The notes below the pieces were generated by a model. The model ran no database searches. It saw only the letters and a program-made list of their open reading frames with translations, and was not told where the DNA came from. Below, piece after piece: positions 14,975-25,613 of a stretch of 64,000 bases of DNA. The stretch is from the NCBI GenBank assembly GCA_902778665.1, contig CACYYN010000013.1, positions 1-64,000 on the forward strand, written 5' to 3'. Origin of the DNA: Oscillospiraceae bacterium (GTDB taxonomy: Bacteria; Bacillota; Clostridia; Oscillospirales; Oscillospiraceae). The translations under genes were made by a program, and so were the position numbers. The stretch's first letter is position 1, and each line of letters opens with the position of its first letter.

Positions 14975-17311
14975 TCATAACCCAAAGAGGTCTCTGGTTT
15001 TTGTGCCACGTTCAATATCGAATGTCAGGACATAGCCGGTGTCTGTGCCGCCTTCATATATTCTCGCTGTATACTTCCGTGCCCGCTTCAGATCATCAAT
15101 CCGGAAAACCGCATGGTTCTTATCGACACGGAACTCGCCCGTGTAAAACGTTCCTTCCACCTCAAGTCTTGGCTCATTCATCGGAACATTCGAGAAGAGT
15201 TCAATCTCTGTCGGCTGATTCATCTTATACTTCACGACAGAGTCAACGAAGTAATATTGGACATTATCCGGTTTCAGGGCAATTGTAATAATGGGCACTA
15301 AAACCTCTTCCAGGCTGGCCCCACCATGAACCTCAACATTTGCCTTCCTGCTGCCTCTGAATCGCTCGTAGTTTGCCAGAACGGCATATCCATCCTCATA
15401 GGCAGCCTGTGGAATATGAGGGTCTTCTTCGCAGGGGCAACATCTTCCACTATGTTGCCCTTTTTCCTCCATCTCAAGAAGAGACTGATTCTCCTGTTTA
15501 TAGATCACTGCCAGGCGGCTTGCTCCATGGTCGGAAAGGATGACTGCTTTATCGACGGTGTTTTTATTCTGAATCAGAAAGCTTCTGATTTTACGGAGTT
15601 CTTCGTTAATGATTTCCAGTTCACGAAAAACATGAGTAGGATATTCACACTTCTGATAATCATATTCCTGGCTGTGGTGCTTCAATTCATCCAGATCGCT
15701 GATGTCTCTTGTTTCAAAGTATTTCTGGAATTCCTTATTCTTCCCTGTTATAGAGGGCAACTCACAATGTCCGATGCGGATGTCATATATCAATCCGTAT
15801 TCTTTACATTTTGCCTGTATATAGGAAAGATATTCTACTCCAAGGGCATCAAAGAAGTAGGCTTGAGTTTTTTTCCTATCCAGCTTATTCACGATGGAAC
15901 TGCGAGGCTGGATTTTATAGAACGGCCTGTCAAGTGCAAATTGATTAACTTGCTCCAGAAAAGCATCTTCGATATGATTCTTGATTTTCTGAATCTTATA
16001 ACGTTGAAAATAGGCCGTCAATACATTTCGGAATTCTGCATCCTGTTCAGGCAGTTTTGTGTTCAGAAGATCAAAAACAAAATCTTTCATGTAAAGTGCA
16101 AGTTCCGGAAAGCCATGTTCAACTGCGTTGAGGAGTTCTTCATCAGTCCAGTCATAGCCGGCAACCAGCCGCATAAAGGTGTATTTTTCATCTTCCGTTG
16201 AATCAGTCAGATAAAAGACAGCTTTCTTACCATGACGACCGACATTGGTGCAATACGCAGATATTTCCGGAAGATTTTCCGGAAGCTGATTTACGAGCTG
16301 CTTTCTCTCTCTGAAAAACAATTCAAACTCTGAATCGTCAGATTTCACGTCTAGAATATCCTGATATATATGGTGCACCAAGTCTGAAAATGAGACTGAA
16401 TGTTCCAGTGCAAAAGCAAGATATTTACCGGCTCCAGAACCAAAAACCTTCATTCCCACCCACAGAAGCCACATATTTTTCTCGTCATCGGATTTGTAGA
16501 CATTACAAAACTGACTACCCAGATCAGCTGTAGAACCAAAGCTCTCTACAATCAGAGATGAGAAGGAATTATGTTTTTTAGTCTTGTCAAAAAGCCAGGC
16601 CCATTCGTTTTCCGTGGCAAAGGATTTGCTGCATGCAGCTCCTAAATCTGGAAATCTTTTTATCAGTGCATCATAAACACCACTGCTGACAGAAACGGCA
16701 TACATAGATTTGCTGAAAAAGGGTGCTGAAAATGAACTGACAACATATTTCGTTGGTTTTTTGGCTATATCATAATCCGTCATTCTTTCCAGATGTGAGA
16801 GGAGGTCCTTTATACCGTCGTCATAACCTTCAAGACATTCATCTTTGTTTTTTGTAAAGATCAATTTAGGCAAAGACGTTTTCTCTCCGTCCAGAAGTAC
16901 ACAGCGATTCGGAACTCTCTGGTCCCTCCGTAGATACTTCTCTATGAAAGGGCGGCACTGGCAGAGCATAATGACAGCATGATCTTTGATAGGAAGGCTT
17001 ATCAGCTCACTAATCTGAGCATCCAATGCCTCCTCTCCACGAAGCATCACAGACTGGGAAATACCGGAAAGCACAAAACAGCCAGACCCTTTGATTATCT
17101 CTAAAACTTCAGGGATATCAGGTAGACCGTTATCAAGTGTGTGATCGGATACATAAATGCACTGCTTTGTGCTGTCAACCTCGAAACGGTCCATAAGCTG
17201 CTGATAGTCACGGAAATTTTCTGTGTTGACAATAAGCGGATAACCGATGCTTTTTGCTTCTAAATAAGCTTTGACCTGTTCCAGGCAACCATCCAAACTG
17301 TGGCAGTACAT
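14975..17311 (-). CDS. pglZ: PglZ-domain protein of BREX type 4
   Basis: 778 residues. PglZ is an alkaline-phosphatase-superfamily protein shared by all BREX types. The motifs are readable late in the protein: AYFFDALGVEYL (484-495), the metal-site SDHGASR (593-599) and VHGGASLEEVLVPI (661-674). The N-terminal 450 residues are helical and specific to this subtype. The order BrxP-BrxC-PglZ-BrxL around it matches type 4 BREX. The 12-base gap to BrxC and 21-base gap to BrxL indicate one transcript. The exact biochemical activity of PglZ in BREX is still open in the literature as far as I know. Confidence 0.9.
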   Translation of the reverse strand: MYCHSLDGCLEQVKAYLEAKSIGYPLIVNTENFRDYQQLMDRFEVDSTKQCIYVSDHTLDNGLPDIPEVLEIIKGSGCFVLSGISQSVMLRGEEALDAQISELISLPIKDHAVIMLCQCRPFIEKYLRRDQRVPNRCVLLDGEKTSLPKLIFTKNKDECLEGYDDGIKDLLSHLERMTDYDIAKKPTKYVVSSFSAPFFSKSMYAVSVSSGVYDALIKRFPDLGAACSKSFATENEWAWLFDKTKKHNSFSSLIVESFGSTADLGSQFCNVYKSDDEKNMWLLWVGMKVFGSGAGKYLAFALEHSVSFSDLVHHIYQDILDVKSDDSEFELFFRERKQLVNQLPENLPEISAYCTNVGRHGKKAVFYLTDSTEDEKYTFMRLVAGYDWTDEELLNAVEHGFPELALYMKDFVFDLLNTKLPEQDAEFRNVLTAYFQRYKIQKIKNHIEDAFLEQVNQFALDRPFYKIQPRSSIVNKLDRKKTQAYFFDALGVEYLSYIQAKCKEYGLIYDIRIGHCELPSITGKNKEFQKYFETRDISDLDELKHHSQEYDYQKCEYPTHVFRELEIINEELRKIRSFLIQNKNTVDKAVILSDHGASRLAVIYKQENQSLLEMEEKGQHSGRCCPCEEDPHIPQAAYEDGYAVLANYERFRGSRKANVEVHGGASLEEVLVPIITIALKPDNVQYYFVDSVVKYKMNQPTEIELFSNVPMNEPRLEVEGTFYTGEFRVDKNHAVFRIDDLKRARKYTARIYEGGTDTGYVLTFDIERGTKTRDLFGL

Positions 17312-17322
17312 TTTGCACCTCC

Positions 17323-20300
17323 CTACTTATTTTTCAATATCTCAATACCGACCTTTACATTATCGGAAATCAGATCCTTCAGGTAATTACGGAGTGCTTC
17401 GGTATTCATGTCGTTTATAACTGCCCAGGCACGTTCATACCCTCCGGTCTTATACTGCTTGTCTGCCAGTTCCTTAATCCTCGCCTGGATAGATGAGTTA
17501 TCCATCCAATAGTACGGTCTCTCTGTGGAATAACTGATGAGATAATCACGAATAGACTGTGGATCTTTGAGCAACACTGCATAATCTCCCACAACACGTT
17601 CCATAAAACAACGATCGCGCTCATTTGGATCGGCAAGCCTATCATAGAACTTTGCGGAGTTTAGATAAGCAATTACACGGTTTGCATCAGCCTCGGACGG
17701 CGAGCTTTCCAACATAATACTGAATATTTTCTTTGCTTCAACTCTTTCGTCATCGTCAAACATGCAGGAAATAGGGGTATTATAACGGGAAGACCAGTCA
17801 GCTGGATCTCTTGAATTTGTCTTCTCCAACCAGAGATCCCGTATCTTTTTCTTCAACTGACCCTTCAGATAATTATTTACTTCTGCCTCTATATATTTAA
17901 AATACTCGGTTCCGGACTTTGTAAACTGACCAGCCGGAAGCAAGGAATAAAGTGAAGCAATATCTGTATCATCAAGCTCACCGAGGAATGATGCAGCAAC
18001 CTGTTTGAAGGAAGCAATCTGATCATTATAGAATTTATCAAATGCCTCTCGCTGGTTCAAGAGCAAATCGTAAAAGCGCTGTTTTCTCTGGTCGGGTAGC
18101 TCATTTGTCTGCTTCATCCGGTGGAGCTCTTCCAGAAATTGTGATAAGTCACCCACAGACTTTTTGACAGCCTCGAAAGAAATGCGAACGTTATTGGTTT
18201 TTGCATTCCAACCACGTACAACATCTGCAATTGAAACACAAGGAGGCAGACTCTTATTTGTCTCAACTATAATCTGATAATCCAGAATAACATCGTTAAT
18301 CTTATCGTCCGCTGTCTCCGAATTCCATACCCAGTTTGCAGCATCGGCATTAAATTTATTCTTCACCTCATCAAGATAGGCTCCGTTATCCCGAATCTGT
18401 GAAGCAAGCTGCTTCAGTATTCCTCCTTTGAAACGATCAATATATGCGAGCATGCCGTTCCGGCAGTTTTCATCGGTTAATAGGCTGACAAGGTCCTCTA
18501 TAATTTCAGGGTTTTCAATTACAGTCTGTCCAATGTCCGCCGCGAGCTCACTTTCACTGCTCTTCCCACCGTTTGCCGTATTGGCAATATTACAGAAGGA
18601 ATCGATCACTCCAGAGAGCTTTTCTGATGAAACAGAATGGGGCATACCAGGAAGAATATACTTAACGCACCATATTGGGAATGAAAGCCGTTTCATACTG
18701 ATGCGGATCTGATCACGTGCACTTTCAATCGAACCGCACTGAGACTGTGGAATTTTGAAGACTTTCGCAGAACAATTCAGAAATGCCCTCTGATTTTCAC
18801 TCATGGCGACAATATATTCCTCACGGAAATTTCTCGCCGGTGAAACCTGCTGATTGATCGCTGCCGCAATCATGTTCTTCATTTTTTCAACAGTCATCGG
18901 CTCATTGTTGGATCCGTTACTCCAGAAATAGTCTCCGTTGGCATATTCCTTCAGAACAAAACCTAAAACAAACGCAGTGATGTTATTCGGCAAAAAACCG
19001 AAAGGCGCTCCCGTAAGAGTGTCATAGATGGCAGACATGCTGACACGACCGGATCTCTGTGAGAATCCTTCTGCGATCATTTTCTCCACCTGTTGTTTAA
19101 TTCTAACAATAGGCAAAGCTTTCTTAGCAGGGTCTTCCCAATACTTCTCTACATTCCAAGCCCCGGCAAGAGCAGTTGCAAGGCTCGTTCTTTCATTAGG
19201 AGATTTAAACGTGCCCGTCAGATTCTGTTTGATACCGCATTCCGCCCCCAATGCCAGAGGGCCCTTCATAAACATATTGGCTATGACATTATACTGCTCC
19301 AGCCCACACGGATAATGCCGATGGTTGAGAGACAGAAGCTCACTCTGAAGATCTTCCAGATTTGCCATTCGCAATCCGCTTGGATAATCCTCACTATAGA
19401 GCATAAATGCCCCTGACTGGATTTTGGACTTCCACTCCGCCAGATTCTTTTCTGCCTGTGACTGAAATTCCCCGGCACGGTGCTTATCATTCTGTGCATA
19501 ATAGCGACTGTAAGCCATATTAACCACATATTGATCATACAGATCCTTACCCATTGGTGTAAGACCTGCATCAATATAAATGATGCTGTTTTTACCCGCC
19601 CGAATAGCAGAAATAATCTGATTTTTCAACTGAGAAGATTCTTCATCATTCAGTGCAAATGTAGTGAGAACCCGGAATCGATCCGGTTCAGGCCGAGCTT
19701 CCAGTTTACCCAATTCCTGTGAGAAATTCTTTGTTGAAGCAGCTTCAAGTTTAAATCGGCCTGCGATCGAAGGCGGTAACGGAACAGCACTCTTCAGATC
19801 TGCCTGTATGATCAGATCCTGTGTTTTCGTGTCGCTGATAACTTCTTCCTTTTTCTTTCGCATGGTCGCAGCATCACCTGTGCTGTTTGCAACGGTATAT
19901 TCTGTTTTTCCTCCCCCTACCGGTTTTTTAAACAATATACCGATGTTTACCAGATTCTCGGCAATAGATTTTGCCTTACCAATACTCCAGTCCGTACCGC
20001 TGAAGGCAAGGTCAACATTCTTTTCATTGGGCTTCAAAAGTTCCACATCACCGACTCGCAGAGAGATAGCCTGCAGAAGCAGAACCGTTTTCAATACACG
20101 TCGATGATCAGGTGATAACTGATCTGTATTCAGAAGGTTATAAGAATCCAGAATGACACGTACATCATCATTCAGCCCATTCTGTCCCTTCCCATAAAAG
20201 AAGTCCCAGAGCATGTCAACCGTTAAGAGGTTCAAATTATCAAGAGGACCATAATTTGCGATATACCATTTAAACGCTTTAGAATCGGTGTCATTACTGA

Positions 20301-21537
20301 TAATGAAATCGAACATACTGCGCTGGTTTGAACTGAAAGCAACCGAGAGATGCTTTAACATAAGTGCAGCATACGGATGAATTGGGACGATATTCTGTAA
20401 TTCCTCGTCGGATATAACAGTTTTCTGCCCTAACGTTGAGCTTTTTTTTGCACTATCCCGAATCACCGCACGAACAGATGTCAAGTCCTCGTTCAGCTGA
20501 GACTTATACTCTTCTTCCCACTCTCTTTTCAGGACCTCATCTGTAGTTGTTTTCATGGCTTGCGCCATTAACTGGAAGGCCATATTCTCCGGGAGCTCTA
20601 TTTTAATTGGCGTTACAAAACGATCCAGAATTTTCTTTGCTGTTTCTGCATTCAAAAACAGGCTTCGGCTTTCATGGGAAACGATCATAAAATAGAATGG
20701 TTTTGAAAGGCTGATTTCCGCAAGGGTCTGGAAACCAGTCAGAGAGTTGGGGTTATTCTGGAAAAACTCTGTGAATTCATCCCAGACAAATAGAATACCT
20801 GCAAGCTGATTTTCATCAATAATGCTCTTAATCCATTCTGCCATGCCCTGAATGTCCAGACGAAGAGCAGTAATTCCGTTGTCTTCCGCAACGGTTATAA
20901 TATCACGCATCAGCTTGGCTGTTTTTTCCGGTGAATCATGCTCCAGCTGTTGAATAATGGACTCAATCTTCTGGCCGCCGAATGTCCAGGCGTATTTTTC
21001 TTCAGATATAAGCTTTTCAAAATATTCCCGGTTAGCAGGCTTTTCGAGCCATTTCAGGGCAGCATCTTTCAGAGAAGCTTCTCCATGGTTTTCTATATGG
21101 TGAGCCTCAAGGGCCCTCATAATACTGTCCTGAACAGCAATGATCAAATCTTGATCTGAACGAATAGAACCGGAACCAATACGGTGAATAGTGATCAGTT
21201 TTCCTGCGTTCTTCACCGTGATGAACTTCTGGCAAAGATCTTTGCTGAGACCGTAGTCCGTGAAATACTCTTTCACCTCATCATCATTAGCCTCAAGAAG
21301 TGATTTCACCGTAAGGGCCGCATGGGATTTTCCTGTTCCATAGGCGCCTTCTACCCAAAGAGACTTCGGCTCTTTGCCCGATAAAACAGAATATGTTTTT
21401 TCCAGAAGCTTAATAAAAGTCTCATGCGGATAAAAATTCTTCCAGGAAACCTTCCCGCTCTCGATCAGGTCCGCAGTGACAGCCGCATAGTATTTCGGGT
21501 CAATGTTAAAATAATCCCGGTAAATCTTTTTGCTCAT
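17323..21537 (-). CDS. brxC: BrxC/PglY-type large ATPase of BREX type 4
   Basis: 1404 residues. Walker A GAYGTGKS is at 64-71 and Walker B ILFVWDE at 248-254, followed by a sensor-like segment (FYFMIVSHESR). The remaining 1100 residues are helical with no other enzyme motif, as in the BrxC/PglY family, which are large STAND-like ATPases that organise the BREX complex. It overlaps no neighbour but is only 15 bases after BrxP and 11 before PglZ. It begins MSKKIYRDYFNIDPKYY, which fits the family start. Confidence 0.9.
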   Translation of the reverse strand: MSKKIYRDYFNIDPKYYAAVTADLIESGKVSWKNFYPHETFIKLLEKTYSVLSGKEPKSLWVEGAYGTGKSHAALTVKSLLEANDDEVKEYFTDYGLSKDLCQKFITVKNAGKLITIHRIGSGSIRSDQDLIIAVQDSIMRALEAHHIENHGEASLKDAALKWLEKPANREYFEKLISEEKYAWTFGGQKIESIIQQLEHDSPEKTAKLMRDIITVAEDNGITALRLDIQGMAEWIKSIIDENQLAGILFVWDEFTEFFQNNPNSLTGFQTLAEISLSKPFYFMIVSHESRSLFLNAETAKKILDRFVTPIKIELPENMAFQLMAQAMKTTTDEVLKREWEEEYKSQLNEDLTSVRAVIRDSAKKSSTLGQKTVISDEELQNIVPIHPYAALMLKHLSVAFSSNQRSMFDFIISNDTDSKAFKWYIANYGPLDNLNLLTVDMLWDFFYGKGQNGLNDDVRVILDSYNLLNTDQLSPDHRRVLKTVLLLQAISLRVGDVELLKPNEKNVDLAFSGTDWSIGKAKSIAENLVNIGILFKKPVGGGKTEYTVANSTGDAATMRKKKEEVISDTKTQDLIIQADLKSAVPLPPSIAGRFKLEAASTKNFSQELGKLEARPEPDRFRVLTTFALNDEESSQLKNQIISAIRAGKNSIIYIDAGLTPMGKDLYDQYVVNMAYSRYYAQNDKHRAGEFQSQAEKNLAEWKSKIQSGAFMLYSEDYPSGLRMANLEDLQSELLSLNHRHYPCGLEQYNVIANMFMKGPLALGAECGIKQNLTGTFKSPNERTSLATALAGAWNVEKYWEDPAKKALPIVRIKQQVEKMIAEGFSQRSGRVSMSAIYDTLTGAPFGFLPNNITAFVLGFVLKEYANGDYFWSNGSNNEPMTVEKMKNMIAAAINQQVSPARNFREEYIVAMSENQRAFLNCSAKVFKIPQSQCGSIESARDQIRISMKRLSFPIWCVKYILPGMPHSVSSEKLSGVIDSFCNIANTANGGKSSESELAADIGQTVIENPEIIEDLVSLLTDENCRNGMLAYIDRFKGGILKQLASQIRDNGAYLDEVKNKFNADAANWVWNSETADDKINDVILDYQIIVETNKSLPPCVSIADVVRGWNAKTNNVRISFEAVKKSVGDLSQFLEELHRMKQTNELPDQRKQRFYDLLLNQREAFDKFYNDQIASFKQVAASFLGELDDTDIASLYSLLPAGQFTKSGTEYFKYIEAEVNNYLKGQLKKKIRDLWLEKTNSRDPADWSSRYNTPISCMFDDDERVEAKKIFSIMLESSPSEADANRVIAYLNSAKFYDRLADPNERDRCFMERVVGDYAVLLKDPQSIRDYLISYSTERPYYWMDNSSIQARIKELADKQYKTGGYERAWAVINDMNTEALRNYLKDLISDNVKVGIEILKNK

Positions 21538-21552
21538 TTTGAGAACCTCTGC

Positions 21553-23880
21553 TTAAAACAATTTCAGAACGTCAGCGGAAGTCTTATCCGATCTCAACGT
21601 AATATTGTCCAAATCCAATGTGAAAGAAACAGAAATAAATTCAGGGTAATTGATTCCCAGCCCATTCAGGATTGGGATCATTGCATCCCTATCCAGACCG
21701 AAAATTCTTGTTGGGCTCACTCCATCCCGCTCTATAGAATCATCTAGCAGCATCTCCAGTGTAAACTGATAATAATCCCCGCACGCCTCTGCAAATCTAT
21801 ATAAACTATATAATACTGCTAACGCATTTGGTTCTTTCCATTCCGTTCTAATCAATCCTACTGCATGATTTTTCTCTTTAAGACTTTCCCCTATTCCAAC
21901 CTTCCCCAACGGAAGCTCTGACATACGAACAAGAGAGCTGAAAATATCATTCGTCCAGCTTTCTTTCGCCCCGTCTTCAACCATCATAGAGGCTAACAAA
22001 GATTTTGAATAATCTTTATCAAAATCTACTCTTTTTACATACCATTGCACTTGCGGTGCATAGCAGAGATTAATAAGAATTATAGCCCAACTTGTCTCAT
22101 CATTGAGCCCTATTTTTTCAATAGTCTCAGCTGTTTTTGTAAATCCAGAAGCATCGAGAAGATCTGCATCGCGTAAGAATCTTTTAAAAAAGCTAAACAT
22201 CTGTGAGCCAAGTGTATGATTATCGTCAAAACTATTTTTGAATTGAAAATATTGGTCAATCCACTCCATACGAGGTGCATGATGTGAATAACTGTTTAGA
22301 CTCATATTCTTACCAGACATTACAATTCCTCCCTTTGGCTTCTCTAAAGATTTATATACTAAACATCCTTTTTCTGGTTTATGACATTGAGAACAATGAT
22401 GACAATCATCTGATATATACACTTGACCTTCTTGAAACGAAAGACAACCGTGCGGACAATCTGCTTGGCACTCTTGACATCCGATACAGCATGCTGCTTT
22501 GCGAAACACATTTTTAAGGTATTTAACAAAATCCGGATAATCGTGAGCCGTTACATTATCAATTAACACATATATGCTGTTCTCTTTTTCAGTAATAGAG
22601 AAATGGTGCAATTGCCCTCTGAAATTAATCACATATGGCGAAGTATCATTTGCAAGAATTCCAATTGTTTTTATCCATTCCCTCCAATTAGTACGAGGTT
22701 GTTCTATTGTAAGTAAAACATTTTTTTCATCGTCAATCTGTTCTTTATAATTTACTGGAATTGATAAATCTCTTCCATTCTTACGTGCTTTCCACCCGCC
22801 AACTTCAATAAAATGTTCTAACGCTTCCTCTGACGAGAACGTATTTTTGTATGCTTGGCGTATTGAGTCAACCAAAGGCTCTGCTTCCCGACTATAGCAA
22901 AAATGATTCATATAATCATTTCTCTCTGCTGCTCGGGGACAAATTAAGCAGCCCGCTCTTCTATTTCCTTTTTTATAAGCCTCATTAAGGGGGAGTGCAT
23001 TAGCAAAAATATATAGAAAAATTTCTGCTGAACTCCAATTTAAAATAACGTTGCATGAATACTGACCCTTATGCTTTTCTCCATATGAAACGTAGTCATA
23101 CTTACTTCTGGAAAGGCTTTCATCAGCACGAACTCCAACAAAAGCCATCCCTGTGAAATCAGGCTTTTTCAAAATATTCCTTAAAAGAATGATTTGAGGA
23201 GCTGTTTTGTGAACACTGCAACACCAGCGTGACACAGTTGAAGGAGGTCCAAATTTAGACCAAGTTTCTATTGGTGGCTTTTCAGATTTTGATATATAAA
23301 AAGGTATTCCCTCATGTGCACACTTTTCCTTCACTTGCTCCACAGTTTTATAAGTATCGCTAAATTCCATTTGCGTATCCCCAAATAGGACAACAAATTC
23401 GTTATGTGGAAGTGTTTTTTGGACTATATCAAGCGTTACTATACTATCTTTCCCGCCGCTAAATGCTACATAAAAAATATCAATCTTGTTCTTGTACTGA
23501 CGGTAAGTATTATATAATTTTTTTATTGTCTCCTGAACTAAAGTCTCCAATAACGTGTAGTTTTTATTGATCATAGACAGAATGTCTACAGGAACGAGCT
23601 CAGCTCCATCCATTTCAGAATCATCAAGAATTTGTATTTCTGGAGGCGAATAAATAGCTCCTCCAACCGCTTTTGCTATAGTACGCCCTCGATAAATGTA
23701 ATTATTCGACTCCGCCCACATGATAGGTGCAGAATCATCCTTCGGATAAGTCCAATACTTGTCAAATCCCAGAATATCAAGTTCTCTATAATAAACAGGC
23801 CGTGGTTCTTTACTGAATTTAGACTGCTCACTTGTCAAGAGCAGGCCACCTGTTTCTTCATCCCAGACATATTGGTACAT
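21553..23880 (-). CDS. brxP: BrxP: PAPS-reductase-like protein with ferredoxin and DUF4007-like domains
   Basis: 775 residues, three parts. Residues 130-330 are an adenine-nucleotide alpha-hydrolase / PAPS reductase domain with the PP-loop SGGKDS at 141-146. Its cysteine set, CC at 220-221 and C311-x2-C314, matches the [4Fe-4S] ligands of APS reductase and DndC. Residues 464-506 carry eight cysteines in two ferredoxin-type sets (C465-x2-C468-x2-C471-x3-C475-P and C493-x2-C496-x2-C499-x6-C506). Residues 521-775 look like DUF4007, known beside dnd genes. BrxP defines type 4 BREX and replaces the PglX methyltransferase. Its chemistry is inferred to be sulfur transfer to DNA. The PP-loop half of the gene is clearly A/T-richer than BrxC. 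Confidence 0.9.
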   Translation of the reverse strand: MYQYVWDEETGGLLLTSEQSKFSKEPRPVYYRELDILGFDKYWTYPKDDSAPIMWAESNNYIYRGRTIAKAVGGAIYSPPEIQILDDSEMDGAELVPVDILSMINKNYTLLETLVQETIKKLYNTYRQYKNKIDIFYVAFSGGKDSIVTLDIVQKTLPHNEFVVLFGDTQMEFSDTYKTVEQVKEKCAHEGIPFYISKSEKPPIETWSKFGPPSTVSRWCCSVHKTAPQIILLRNILKKPDFTGMAFVGVRADESLSRSKYDYVSYGEKHKGQYSCNVILNWSSAEIFLYIFANALPLNEAYKKGNRRAGCLICPRAAERNDYMNHFCYSREAEPLVDSIRQAYKNTFSSEEALEHFIEVGGWKARKNGRDLSIPVNYKEQIDDEKNVLLTIEQPRTNWREWIKTIGILANDTSPYVINFRGQLHHFSITEKENSIYVLIDNVTAHDYPDFVKYLKNVFRKAACCIGCQECQADCPHGCLSFQEGQVYISDDCHHCSQCHKPEKGCLVYKSLEKPKGGIVMSGKNMSLNSYSHHAPRMEWIDQYFQFKNSFDDNHTLGSQMFSFFKRFLRDADLLDASGFTKTAETIEKIGLNDETSWAIILINLCYAPQVQWYVKRVDFDKDYSKSLLASMMVEDGAKESWTNDIFSSLVRMSELPLGKVGIGESLKEKNHAVGLIRTEWKEPNALAVLYSLYRFAEACGDYYQFTLEMLLDDSIERDGVSPTRIFGLDRDAMIPILNGLGINYPEFISVSFTLDLDNITLRSDKTSADVLKLF
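22318..22332 (-). promoter_or_regulatory. Internal ribosome site and ATG inside brxP
   Basis: A perfect GGAGG (22328-22332) lies 7 bases before an in-frame ATG (22318-22320), which is codon 521, exactly where the ferredoxin part ends and the DUF4007-like part begins. This would allow separate synthesis of a 255-residue protein, or marks an old fusion of two genes. Confidence 0.6.
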
Positions 23881-23912
23881 ATGAATTCCTCTCTGTGGAT
23901 CACATTATATGA

Positions 23913-25607
23913 TCATTTTGCTGTAATCTGATAATCCTGAAAAACAATAATATCCCGAAGGAGGTACCCGAGACTATCACGAAGACCTCTCCAGGTGAGA
24001 AATGAAACTTCATTTAGCAGATGCGGACAGAATTGAAGCACAATATCCAGTAGTTCTATTTCCGTCATAACCGATTTTATCTGCAGGAATGAGCGAACTG
24101 CCTCACATATCTGATTTTTATTTGTGTTTCCGATCGGCAATGCAGGAGCATAGTAATAAGACTTTGCAGCTGTCATCACAACTTCCGGTGAAGTCATCAT
24201 CTCTCGCTCTATGACACTGGCAGGAAGATACCATAAAACATCTGTGATACTATCCAGAGTTTGCGGTATACCGGAATTTCTGAGATATTGCAGCACTTCC
24301 CCGTTCACATCAGGTTTCCTTCTGCCATAACAAATTCTGTTGTAATGGGCACGATAAATATTCCCGGAAAATTCCAGAAGCAGATCCTCAAAGCTTGAAG
24401 TGTCATGTATGCCAAGCTCTGTGAGCTCATCGTGGTAGATTCTCATCAGCTCTGATGTATAGATACAAGATGCCCCTGCATTGAATGATTCAGAGACTTT
24501 CTGTATTATCCCCTTCATCAGATCATTCAGAGATGCCTGCGTCTTTAACATGATCTTTCCGGAGATCGGTTTCGCTATCGTCAAAAGGATTGTTGAAAGC
24601 TCCTCTTCTCCTACCGTCAGAGGCTCATGATACTGGTTCTCGTAAAAAGTGTAAAGACGGTTTCGATCAATAGAACTATCGACTCGGTAACCATTTTCAA
24701 AATACTTATTCAGAAGAAACTTTACTCTTCTGATCAGTCGCGAGTCTAAAGACGCTATTGCTTCACTGTCCATTTTGATACGGCTGCTTTTTCCTATATA
24801 ATTGAACGCAGCATCCTGATCACGGAAAGTGAAGTTTATGATTAACTGTGAAGGGTCAATTTTGCAAAGAGACAAAGCACCATACATACGATCAATCAGC
24901 TGTGAACTGGTTCCGAAAGACTCAACAACGAGATTGTGCCCTATTCGGCTCGGATGCTGCATCGATTTCGCTTTCTTTCCCGCTTTGGCAATATCTAATC
25001 TTGTATCGCCGAAAGAAGCGCCATCTTTAATGAATTTGGGGTATTCATCTGCAAGAAACGTGACAAACTGAACATACAGATCATTCCAGCTGCGTACACT
25101 TTTTGTTCTGTGGTTACCGTATCGGAAAGAAATCGGCTTAGACCCCTTGTAAGAACCGGTATAATCCCATTTCAGTTGGAGAATTTTCGGCCCTGAACGT
25201 TCCCGTTCAAGACGATCTTCATATGCCTTTTTTCTCTCCTCATCGATGTAATATACAATCTTGAGATCTGAAAAAGCGATTTCGCAGGCCAGAAGTAAAT
25301 CTTTGATTCGCCGGATAATTATTTCTGTGCCCAATCCGGTCTCCACGTAAATACCTCGTCTTACCCAAAAAGGAGCCTTCATTTTCTTTGATGATTTCAG
25401 ATTGCCGATTTCCGTCCCCGGCAGCGTCGTCTGCACAATATTCAGATATTTCTGGCACAGATGTTTTACAGCACCTCCGTAAAGATCTCTCCAGGAATCC
25501 ACTTCCTGAAGTTTATATCTGGAAAAACGGTAAGACAGGGGCTCAGTGAATGCAAGTTCAGGGAGTTTTTCCAGATTTAAATTCTTTTCATATTCTGTTA
25601 CATCCAT
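23913..25607 (-). CDS. BREX-linked protein of unknown function, paralogue of the upstream gene
   Basis: 564 residues, no signal peptide or membrane segment. Two copies of one beta/alpha module are visible, about residues 18-125 (FTEPLSYRFSRYKL, SWRDLYGGAVKHL) and 143-263 (KPISFRYGNHRTK, SWNDLYVQFV). The C-terminal 265 residues (from KYFENGYRVDSSIDRNR to the end) are shared with the 1364-residue upstream protein, including the motifs FNAGASCIYTSEL and DVLWYLPASVI. It lies 6 bases after that gene and 32 before brxP, so it is part of the operon. I do not recognise a named family. A DNA-recognition or effector role is possible but unproven. Confidence 0.75.
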   Translation of the reverse strand: MDVTEYEKNLNLEKLPELAFTEPLSYRFSRYKLQEVDSWRDLYGGAVKHLCQKYLNIVQTTLPGTEIGNLKSSKKMKAPFWVRRGIYVETGLGTEIIIRRIKDLLLACEIAFSDLKIVYYIDEERKKAYEDRLERERSGPKILQLKWDYTGSYKGSKPISFRYGNHRTKSVRSWNDLYVQFVTFLADEYPKFIKDGASFGDTRLDIAKAGKKAKSMQHPSRIGHNLVVESFGTSSQLIDRMYGALSLCKIDPSQLIINFTFRDQDAAFNYIGKSSRIKMDSEAIASLDSRLIRRVKFLLNKYFENGYRVDSSIDRNRLYTFYENQYHEPLTVGEEELSTILLTIAKPISGKIMLKTQASLNDLMKGIIQKVSESFNAGASCIYTSELMRIYHDELTELGIHDTSSFEDLLLEFSGNIYRAHYNRICYGRRKPDVNGEVLQYLRNSGIPQTLDSITDVLWYLPASVIEREMMTSPEVVMTAAKSYYYAPALPIGNTNKNQICEAVRSFLQIKSVMTEIELLDIVLQFCPHLLNEVSFLTWRGLRDSLGYLLRDIIVFQDYQITAK

Positions 25608-25613
25608 TATCTG

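Noticed and set aside
17323..23880. A full dnd system (DndCDE) instead of BREX
   Set aside because: There is no DndD- or DndE-like protein; PglZ and BrxC motifs are clear, so the backbone is BREX type 4.
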